The position numbers were made by a program, and so were the translations under genes. Of a stretch of DNA of 12,758 nt, positions 1-8,500 are shown one piece after another; the first letter of the stretch is position 1; each line of letters starts with the position of its first letter. The stretch covers positions 1 through 12,758 of the forward strand of contig JAOXYC010182246.1 in assembly GCA_028565715.1 (NCBI GenBank). The letters are read 5' to 3'. The notes below the pieces were generated by a model. That model worked only from the letters and a program-made list of their open reading frames with translations. It had not been told where the DNA came from and made no database searches. The DNA comes from Phoronis pallida (Eukaryota; Phoronida; Phoronidae).

Positions 1-276
1 GAGAAACCAAAGACTGCAGCGAAGCCAAAGAAAACTGCAAAGGCTACCAAGAAAGTGACAAAGAAGCCAACCAAAAAGTCTGCGACCAAGAAGGCGAAGT
101 CACCCGTTAAGAAAGTCAAGAAAACACCCACTAAGTCTAAAAAGCCAGCTGCAAAGAAGTCGACCCCCAAGTCCAAGAAAGCTGTGAAACCCAAGAAACC
201 AGTAAAGGCAAAGGCTACGAACTCGAAAGCTAAATCACCCGCAAAGAAATCTAAACCTACTAAAGCAAAGAAATAG
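1..276 (+). CDS. Histone H1, C-terminal tail (5'-truncated by window edge)
   Basis: The frame open from base 1 to the TAG at 274-276 encodes 91 residues that are almost only Lys, Ala, Pro, Ser and Thr. The start codon and the globular winged-helix domain lie upstream of the window. The tail carries S/T-P-x-K type motifs (SPVK, TPTK, TPKS, SPAK), which are typical phosphorylation and DNA minor-groove binding units of linker histones. Known role of the family: H1 binds linker DNA at the nucleosome entry/exit site and compacts chromatin in the nucleus. No intron is visible, as expected for H1. The gene ends in an AATAAA signal and I find no histone 3' stem-loop, which suggests a polyadenylated, replication-independent or orphon H1 (inference). 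Another Lys/Ala/Pro-rich nuclear protein cannot be fully excluded because the globular domain is not visible. Confidence 0.85.
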   Translation, partial: EKPKTAAKPKKTAKATKKVTKKPTKKSATKKAKSPVKKVKKTPTKSKKPAAKKSTPKSKKAVKPKKPVKAKATNSKAKSPAKKSKPTKAKK

Positions 277-407
277 ACTTTTCATGAGGACATTTTTTGT
301 GACTGACTGAATGTTTTTGAATATGCCATGTGCGATCGGTGCCTTGAAGAGTATTCATTTCCTTTTCATCTGTAAATAATCATGTGATGTCGTTTTTATA
401 CTCTTGA

Positions 408-413
408 AATAAA
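408..413 (+). terminator. Polyadenylation signal AATAAA of the H1 gene
   Basis: A canonical AATAAA lies 132 bases after the H1 stop codon. A GT/T-rich stretch (about 434-450) follows, as expected for a downstream cleavage-stimulating element. The 3' UTR between stop and signal shows no GC-rich 6-bp stem with a 4-nt loop like the replication-dependent histone stem-loop. Confidence 0.7.
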
Positions 414-618
414 TTTTGATACACTTTCCGAAAGCTGTGTTGATTTTTTCTGAAAATTTCTTTCCCCTATTTGTCAAAAGTTATTTCAGTTAATTCTTTA
501 CCACAGAAAAGATTTTGTCCCACGTCCATTAATTACGCGTAACGTATTGACTTCTAACTTATTATTTCACAAAACGGAACCCACTCGAAGCAACAAAATC
601 TAGCACTTTCAGACATCA
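414..618. other. AT-rich intergenic DNA
   Basis: No open frame or RNA gene is recognised between the H1 polyadenylation site and the ORF at 619. A pyrimidine-rich stretch ending in TTTCAG at 607-612 could serve as a splice acceptor just before that ORF, but this rests on the short motif only. Confidence 0.5.
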
Positions 619-1161
619 ATGATCAACAACCACTCGACATTGAAAAGATTTTTTTCTAATTTTAAAGCGTCAAACACATGTGAAATAATGAACAACATTC
701 AACTACTTCCTTACAAAGACAAATTTTATTTGATCAATTTGAAGTTTTTTCAATCAAAACATCATAAACTGAAAGACATGTCACATAGTTCAGCAGTTCA
801 ACCAATATCAAACACGGTATTTTCCCGTCATTTTGGGACAAGAAAAAATATTTGCAAAATTAATTTTTCAGTACTCACGAAATGGGGACAAGGTACAAAA
901 ATCGATATTGATATGTCTGAACCTCAAATTGGAACACCCAAATTTTCATTACACTCACCTGTTCTGAATCAGTTCTTAATTACAGATAAGGACAAAAATT
1001 GGAAAAAATTTTATGTGCACAAAATGGGACACTCCAAAAAAACTCTTGTGACTTTGGGACAAGAAGTCAAATTTTCGAAAATAATCATTTTTAAAGGGCC
1101 CCAAAATGGCGAGGAAATACCGCAATGTATGTACAAGACAATGAACAAAACACCAACCTAA
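619..1161 (+). CDS. Unrecognised 180-aa ORF (doubtful gene)
   Basis: An uninterrupted 180-codon frame runs from ATG 619 to TAA 1159-1161, long for DNA this AT-rich. The upstream in-frame stop is the TAG at 601-603, so it cannot extend as a single exon, although a TTTCAG acceptor-like site at 607-612 would let it be an internal or last exon. The product would be basic, rich in Lys, Asn, Phe and Ser, with no signal peptide, membrane segment or domain that I recognise. The DNA contains several copies of a GGGACA(A) word (835, 885, 1026, 1056) in different reading frames, which points to a decayed repeat rather than selected protein sequence. No promoter or polyadenylation signal clearly goes with it. 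It may be a lineage-specific gene, an exon of an unseen gene, or a chance ORF. Confidence 0.2.
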   Translation: MINNHSTLKRFFSNFKASNTCEIMNNIQLLPYKDKFYLINLKFFQSKHHKLKDMSHSSAVQPISNTVFSRHFGTRKNICKINFSVLTKWGQGTKIDIDMSEPQIGTPKFSLHSPVLNQFLITDKDKNWKKFYVHKMGHSKKTLVTLGQEVKFSKIIIFKGPQNGEEIPQCMYKTMNKTPT

Positions 1162-2031
1162 AATACATAGTGATTTTCATGATTTTGTTTTTAAATTTAT
1201 AAAATAACTTGCTGTCTTGAAGCTCTCGTTCTCATTGGTCACTATTTGGATTGCTTCATTTACAAATTGTTTCTAAACTGTGTAAAGCAATATCTTTAAA
1301 ATAGTCCCTCATCAAAATATGATGCCATGGAATCCATTTTTCTTTGCCAAATTTTCAAAATAGCTTTTTTGGAACAAGACTGCTCAAATTAATACAAAAT
1401 GGATTTTAAAAATTGAATTTAAGTCTCATTCTGAGTAAATTAACAAAACATATATGTCAACAGATTCCTTTTTTTTAAATTTACATGTATTATATACTTG
1501 GTTGTAATCAATGTGATGTTTTAACAGGAAATCTTTTGATTTCGAAATATATGTTTAATATAATGCATTTTTTGTAAGCGATTATTTGTCTAATACCTAT
1601 TGAATCAAGACTCTCTTCTTTGTTCTGTTTTAACTAGCTCTATATGTCTTATTAATATTAAAGCAATTACCTTATCTCCAATTGATAAAATTTTAATGTC
1701 TGTTCAACAGACCTCCCAACATCTTGGTCGATGTCGGTTTGTGCTCAGCAAAAGTATGGCAACATACAAATAAATATCAAAACAAAAATGACTGCAACTA
1801 AAAATAAATTATAAAATATTTGTCTAAAAAAACACATTGTCAAATAAAAATAAAATTCCTTTGGTATTAAGGTTGAGCAAAATATGAATGATTAGGTTTT
1901 CAACAACAAGAAAAAAACATTTCCAAAATGCAAATAATCTCCTTAATATCTTCACAACTCGTTAATAATACCCGAAGGGGATACAGTGAAAGATTTCAAT
2001 AAACTCAGCAAATCAGATGACTTTTGAGGAC
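1162..2031. other. AT-rich intergenic DNA between convergent genes
   Basis: No coding exon, RNA gene or clear repeat boundary is recognised. The stretch is strongly A/T-rich with many poly-A and poly-T runs. Part of the right end (about 1965-2031) may be the body of the SINE whose tRNA-like head lies at 2043-2117 on the minus strand. Confidence 0.5.
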
Positions 2032-2117
2032 AGAAAAATTCAGAACCCGACTCGGTATCGAACCCGGGTCCCCTATTTACATAATAGTTGTGCTTAAACC
2101 ACTAAACCACCGGGGTC
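2032..2117 (-). repeat. tRNA-derived SINE head (tRNA-like pseudogene)
   Basis: On the minus strand, 2117 to 2043 folds as a 75-nt tRNA-like unit. The acceptor arms GACCCCG (2117-2111) and CGGGTTC (2049-2043) pair at 6 of 7 positions. An A box TGGTTTAGTGG lies at 2109-2099 and a B box GGTTCGATACC at 2064-2054, both close to the RNA polymerase III consensus. The anticodon loop lacks the expected T33 and the T stem has two mismatches, so a working tRNA is unlikely. The unit runs straight into GTTCTGAATTTTTCT (2046-2032), a word repeated at two other places in the window. That head-plus-body arrangement is what a tRNA-derived SINE shows. Length and 3' boundary of the element are not resolved. Confidence 0.65.
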
Positions 2118-2248
2118 CTAGTAATTTCTGTGCTAATTTTAACGTTATAAGCCAGTACATATATTACCCTATGAGTGGCGCTGTGATGCACCTTTTCACA
2201 TGAGGATTTGTTTACTGAAAGCAATTAGACCACGTTAAAGACATATAA

Positions 2249-2291
2249 GAATACAAATGAATGTATGCTTTTACTGGCAGAAAGTGATAAA
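2249..2291. repeat. Dispersed repeat, copy 1
   Basis: The 32 bases at 2249-2280 match 5823-5854 at 30 of 32 positions, and both copies are followed within a few bases by GTGATAAA. Copy 1 lies just downstream of the F-box gene's stop codon, in its presumed 3' UTR or 3' flank; copy 2 lies in an intron of the same gene. It is probably a fragment of a SINE or other short mobile element. Confidence 0.6.
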
Positions 2292-2381
2292 TTTTGTATT
2301 CGGCAAATCAGGATTTTTATGGAAATTTCTTAGTTATGAGTGGATCATGCAATACTGACTGTGAAGTCATGGTAATAGCCA

Positions 2382-2508
2382 TCAAACATTGAAATTCATG
2401 ACTTTTATTTTGTTATCACTTGACGCAGTTGCTATCCGCGTTTCATCGAAAGCAATGCAGTTCACTGGCTCCCCCTTGTGACAAATGAAGGTCTGTATGC
2501 TTTTGGTC
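2382..2508 (-). CDS. F-box/WD40 gene, exon 14: terminal WD40 blade 7 and stop
   Basis: Codon 652 (last base) to TGA at 2384-2382; acceptor TTACATTTCAG. The frame imposed by splicing reads TKSIQTFICHKGEPVNCIAF, then DETRIATASSDNKIKVMNFN. This is a full WD40 unit: H-x-G-x-P-V-N-C, the ATASSD turn, and the K-I-K-V strand, with MN in place of WD. It completes the seven-bladed ring with exon 8. No AATAAA lies in the next 260 bases; only a weak CATAAA variant (2321-2316) and two AGTAAA variants are present. Confidence 0.85.
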
Positions 2509-5500
2509 CTGAAATGTAAGTACAGGAAATAATTAAAATGTTAAGGAAATCATTCATAAAATATCTAAAAATGTTGTGAAAAATACTTTTAGGCAACACC
2601 ATCTTGGTACCTCTATCCAAGTTTGCCCCGCCTTCATTGATCAAATAAATGTGAGAGAAATCAACTTGCAAAAATTCGTAAAAAGCATCTATTGTATTTC
2701 ATTCACGTTTTAAACCAATAAAAAGAAAAATACAACTTTGCTAATACAATGTGTTGAAACTCCTCCTAATAACTAACTCTCTCACTCTCTCTATTGTGTT
2801 ATATAAAGTGTTTTAACCCTCTAATTGAAATTGCATGATATATAATGTTTTTTTCAAGATTAAAACCAGTCACTGAATAAGTTAACTAACAAAATATTGA
2901 TGATAATAATAATAATTCTCACTCTTGAATGTTCCAGTACTTGACCGTTCCGTCCTGGCCAGCACTGACCATTTGTCCTTCACATTTTTCAGGGTCACTG
3001 ATCTTCAGCTGAATAGCTTCAATCCTACAACAAAATCAGACAATTGTATTCACAGAGAAAATTCATTAAAATACAATATCCATGAAAGATATATTTGTAA
3101 CAAATGTGCAAAATATGGAAATTGTATTAAATTTTTTCATTTTAATTTAACTTTTCATTCCTGTAGTCTTTTTATCAAGTGTAATTTATTTCTTTACAAT
3201 GCATTTGTATTACCATACATAACATAACATGTAGGCCTATTTGTTTACTGAGTAGTGGTTAGACGATTGCTCAGAAAAGCGAGCAATCGGTCGTGGGGCC
3301 TGGATTTCTGAGCGCTCAAGCCGAATCCAACACGCTAGACTTTCGCCAAGCACTCGTTCAAGGAACTGAATAAATAAATAATCTTCATATTTCGAAAAAA
3401 ATGCATCTAATTTCTTACTTAATTGCGATGTTTGCTTTCGGATACTCGCTTTTGCGTGGAATATTCCAGTCAGCCAATCAAAAGGCTAGAAATATGTAAG
3501 CACGATGTAGTTCTGGTAGCGCATGTGCACTGGGGTATTTGATACACAATGGTGACTACAGCTTGAGCTTTAGCGCTAGCTCGTAAATTTTATTTTTGTG
3601 AGTCTGACCACTAGTACCGAGTAATCGGTTTTTCTTATGTGCTATTTTAAAAAGTTGAAAACTTCATAGTACCTTTTCTGATGATCATTATATGTATTCA
3701 AAAGTTTTGCTCCATCAATCTTATACAGTAGAATAGTCTCTCCATATGAGCAAGCAAAGTAGCCCTTACTACAGCTCAATGACACTATAGATGTTGATGG
3801 ACTTGCCCATATCACCTTCATACAGTGGCCGCTGTCACCTTCCCAAAGTCTCACAGTCTACATAAATACAAAGTAATTTCATTATGATTTCTGCGATGAG
3901 TGTTTTAGCTTTGATCTGGATCACTAGTAGTTTTGCAGATGTTTTTGAGATCAGATTTTAAAAAATTAATTAAATTCTCATTTTCTAGTCATTTGGTGAA
4001 AAAAATATGAAAAGAGTGATTAAATTATTTACAAACATACATGCAGATTTTCATTCAAGGGTGGCATGGAAAACTGATGTTTGGTATTACAAGCTACCTT
4101 CGAAAGCATGCTAAAGGCGACAACTTATCCAGAATGATGACTTATGCAACAAAACAATAAAAATTTATTATAAGTTGTTTAATGCATTTGGGATTGGGAA
4201 AAGATTGAGTTTGTTTTGGAGCATAGAAGCATATCTGTAGACTGGACTCCAGTACCATTGACTCAGGTCGAGGGAAAGTAGGAGACTGTGTTTAAGTGGA
4301 GTGACGTAATTACCATATACTTAGCGAAATTTGATTATTGCATAGGGAGAACAGACCATCATCTGAGATGGGCTGTGGGAGAGACTGGCACATCTGGTGC
4401 AATATTATAATTCCAGGCAAAAATCTAAAATAGTTTTGAAAACGTAGACCAACCCTATCAGCAGAGCCTGTCAATACAATCTGTCCATTCTCCGTGATGT
4501 CTACAGCAAACACAGCAGCTGAGTGTCCAGTTAACGTGAAGAGGAGTAAACATCGGTTGATGTCCCAGATTTTGGCCTGAAATCAATAATACAAGATATT
4601 AGGGTCAAAGATATTTTTAAAATTTCCTTTGAAACAAACTGTCATTTTATTTTCAGTCAAGGAAACAGAATTTAATGAATGTCAAGTATCATGTATAAAC
4701 AAATGATGTAATTCACTACCCATAAATTTGATAATCATTTTTTATCACAGATCATCATCATTGAACTAACCATCAATATTATTAACAAAAAGATTGAAAT
4801 CTGAGTAACTCATTTCCCTTGTTTTGGCTTTCTCACATAGAATTTATTGAATCGTATTATATAGATTAAATCAATGTGGTTGGGTGATAAAAGTTGGTAT
4901 CACCATGTAATTTGTCTAAAAAAATAAAAAGGTGACTGAGTAAAATATGAAAACTTACAGTTTTATCCTGAGATCCTGACACTAGTATATTACCACGTCT
5001 TGTTATAGTCCACACTGGACCATCATGTCCAAACAATGTCCGCGCTGTAGAACTGGTCCGCAGATTCCAAACCTATCGTGAAAAACATTCATAAATTAAA
5101 CATTAATGAATGTCTGATATATCAAACATTAATTGGTAATTTAAATTTTACCATCACACTTTTTATTGCAGGTTATAATTTTATCAGGTTTTTCATTGCA
5201 CAGGGCCAGATTCATTTATCCAAAACGTTTTTTAAAGAATTTAAAAATTAGGCTCGGTTCTGCTCCCTGATTTCAACAAAAATCCACCAACAACTTGCAC
5301 ATATTTTTCCATTTTGCAAAGGCAATATCATTTATCCTACTAAACAGACAACATTGTGAAAGCCAAATTCTTACACTTTGTACGGTATGTTTGATACATA
5401 ATAAGTAAAATTCAACACAAAATACAACATGACAATTAATTTTTACAGTGAATGATATTGTTCATTTCTTCGAATGCTTTAAAATGTTTATATTCACTTA

Positions 5501-8500
5501 CTAGAAGAACAATTAAGTAGAGCACAATAATTTGTGCACTCAATCTTGCTTCCAGGCCGCAGAGTGACGGGAAATCAGTCACGTGATCAAGGACACTTGT
5601 TAAGTGTCTGAAACATTGTGCTCAACTAAAATATTCTCCTAGTAAGTGAAAATATAAATTTTAATTAATTTTTTACTTCATGATATTTAAAAAAGTTTAA
5701 ATTGCTAATTAATGTGCCATGTATGTATGACTGTAGTTGTGCATTATCATGTTACATGATTTTGTAAGTTCAGTCAATTATGTGCTTCGATCAGATTAAA
5801 CAAAAACAGATGCCGCATGTAGGAATACAAATAAATGTATGCTTTAACTGGCAGGTGATAAACATTGAAAAGACAGAAAAATTCCCAGATCAGTTCTGAA
5901 TTTTTCTGTCTTTTCAATATCTATATTAAGTAGGGTTAAAGTAGAACATGAAAAGAAGAAAGGTGTAGGAGTTTACCAGAGTAAGAAAGTGTTGAAGACA
6001 GAAGAAATGTGCAGTTTACAACAGAGGGCGTACAACACACAGTGAGATGCAGTAACTACCAGATGAGCTCAACTACAAGAAAGAACAATCATTAGTAATT
6101 CAGAGTCGGTTAAAAGAAGCAAATGAATAGATTTATAAAATAACATATAATATGGTTTCCTAGATGAATTATAATCTACATAATTTGACTAACTATGTTA
6201 TATAAAAGTGGCTGTCTCTGCATTTTTAACTATTTTTTAAAAAAGGCTTTTATAAAAAGGGTTCAAGTCTGTGCTTTACAAAACATTGGACCGTTGAATA
6301 CAGTCAAAAATCTTTAACAAATTCTGTTGAAACTTTCTTTGAGAAAATGTTTAAAACAGTCGCCTAGGACAGAGTTATAATTTAGCCATTTTTCGATCTT
6401 ATTCCATCAGAAAACTAAATTACATGATTGTTCACAAATCTTTTTACTCCTATATAAACCCTTTTTAAAGAAAATTTTGAAAGGCTTAAAAATGTAGAAT
6501 TAGTTCAAAGACTGCCAAAGAGAGATAATCAGGTTAAACATTGAAAATATACCATTCAAATTAATAAGTGTAGTTGTTGTAAATCTACCTTTATTGTGCC
6601 ATCAAATGAACCACTGATGAGTAAACTGTTAGTGAAGAACTGTAGACACCACACCCCTTTAGCATGTCCCTTTAACGTGTGCAATAGACGTCCATTCCTG
6701 ATGTCCCAGATACGGATGGTTTTGTCCATACTCCCACTGGCAAGATGCTTCCCATCTATTGTAACTGTTAGCACTCTATTATTAAGAAATAATGCACAGA
6801 CATTAAACAAGATTAAATCAGTAAACATTTCAGATGATTTATTGTCCATAATAAAACAAACATACTAGGTAACATATTTTGAGTACACAATCCTCCTATT
6901 GAAAGCAATGACTTAAACACAGTTTTTGTTTTTGTGGGTACAAGAGCAATGCTTGAACTAGATCTTAGAGATCTAGAGGGATTATAGAGAGCAATCAAGT
7001 CTGAAAAATATGAAACAAAAATTACTCCAGGAAAATCTGCAATCTCAAAGAAATAATTTTGGTAGGATACAAAACAGATCTCTTGTATTCAAAAACTGGT
7101 AGTTCATGTCAAGTGCAAATCAGCCTCTTGAGATATCTTAGAATTATAGTGCAACATCAAATATTCAATAACACACTTACTTGTGTGAATGTCCTTGGAA
7201 ATTGACAACTTTATACTGTCCTGTATTCCAGTTCTTTTTAAGGTGTAAATTTTCTTTATACATTCTTTTCCAATTTGGTTTGCCCACTGTTGGTACTTTA
7301 ACATCTTGAAAAAAAAACAAGTTCAGTTCTTATGATTCTTGATTTAAAGATCAAGGATCATCAAATCGATTTACATTTCAAGTAACACATTTTCCATGGT
7401 CTAACAATTTTGAATTCAGTGATCAATTATTCACAAGCTACTGCATTCTTTCAAGTTTCTTACTGTTTATGGGTCTAATACATATAAGGAAAAAATAAAA
7501 TAAACTGTTTTGACCAAGGTACATCAATAGAAATGTTAACACAGTAATTCAAAAGTTGATAATTTTACATTTTTATTTACTATATCTCGAAATAATTTAA
7601 TGTTAAAGATGCATAAGCCGTATTGGTGACCATAAAAGTAATACAAATAAATTGAAGTGAAACTTGCCTATTTAGTACTGCATGCACCATATTTGGATTA
7701 TCACAAAATTTCTGGCTCCACAAATTAATTTAAATGCTTTCCTGAATGCCTTTTAGAGCGTAAAATAACTAGCGTTGGGCCAACCCAAGTTAAATTTCAA
7801 TTTGTTAATGTCATTTTTGCCACTTTGAAAATTTTAAAAAATATTTGCTGCGTGTCTAAGGTTTTTATATCTAGAGTACAATAAGTTCCATAATTTTCAC
7901 TGCAATTTGTTTTTATGACGTTTATGGTTATGGATAGGGCTAATGCATCTTTAAAACATATTAAAGAATGCAGGGCATGAAAAGCCATAGGATACTAACA
8001 TAAATAGTACGGCATCTTTCTAACTTACTAGGGTTTATCCTGAGGCAGTGCTTCATCCATAAGTTTCCATTGTAACAGAGTTTCTTCCATGATTTACAGA
8101 CTCGAGCTGCAGTTAGTAGTTCTTTTGGCATTAAATAACTGAGAACTTCTAGGGCTAAGACTTGTGGTAGACATGTTATGAAATCTTTATAATTCTTCAC
8201 CTAAAAATAAACATCAATAGTTCAGCTGGCATTTTTTGATCTTCTCCTTTGCACTGTTAAAGATACTGTCTCCTCGTTGGTCATGATCTGGCGTAAAAAT
8301 TCAAATCAACTAGAAATGTTTTGTACAAGTCATTTGATGAACATTCAACTTGCATCTGGGTCAAAAAAATCTGTAAGGGGTGATTTGAGAGCTTTTTATT
8401 CAAAAAAGTCAAACCCTCTCTTTTAAGAGAAGGTTAAAATTGGATACAAAAGCTCTCAAATCACCCCTTTGCAGATGTTTTTGAATTTTTTGACCCAGAT

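Larger units (their letters stand above)
5073..6588 (-). other. Intron 9 (1516 bp), largest intron, loaded with repeats
   Basis: GT-AG intron between exons 9 and 10. It contains a MITE-like element (5479-5664), dispersed repeat copy 2 and a perfect hairpin (5823-5918). The rest (about 5073-5478, 5920-6588) is AT-rich with weak inverted A/T-rich segments near 6216-6265 and 6455-6500. No exon is visible and the frame closes without one. Confidence 0.7.

Noticed and set aside
883-905. WGQGTK in the 180-aa ORF recalls an immunoglobulin J-segment motif
   Set aside because: A six-residue match only, with no Cys or V-domain pattern upstream and no splice or recombination signal around it; taken as chance.
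2462-2671. 69-aa minus-strand open frame ending at 2462
   Set aside because: It crosses the acceptor of exon 14 in the wrong frame; the spliced frame gives the WD40 blade instead.
2919-2921. TGA after exon 13 as the natural stop codon
   Set aside because: It lies two bases past a good GTGAGA donor, leaves the propeller one blade short, and an in-frame exon encoding the missing blade follows.
2925-3227. 100-aa plus-strand open frame
   Set aside because: It overlaps exon 13 of the F-box gene on the opposite strand and continues into intron; shadow frame.
6190-6510. Possible terminal inverted repeats (CATTTTTAA and AAAAAGGGTT words on both sides)
   Set aside because: Matches are short, gapped and mostly A/T runs; not convincing without other copies.
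6596-6868. 90-aa plus-strand open frame
   Set aside because: Antisense shadow of the WD40 exon 9.
7104-7304. 66-aa minus-strand frame beginning MLKYQQWANQ
   Set aside because: Out of frame with the gene; the frame fixed by exons 7 and 9 encodes the conserved FBXW linker.
7797-7988. 63-aa minus-strand frame in intron 7
   Set aside because: No acceptor or donor makes it fit the phase of exons 7 and 8, and it shows no domain.
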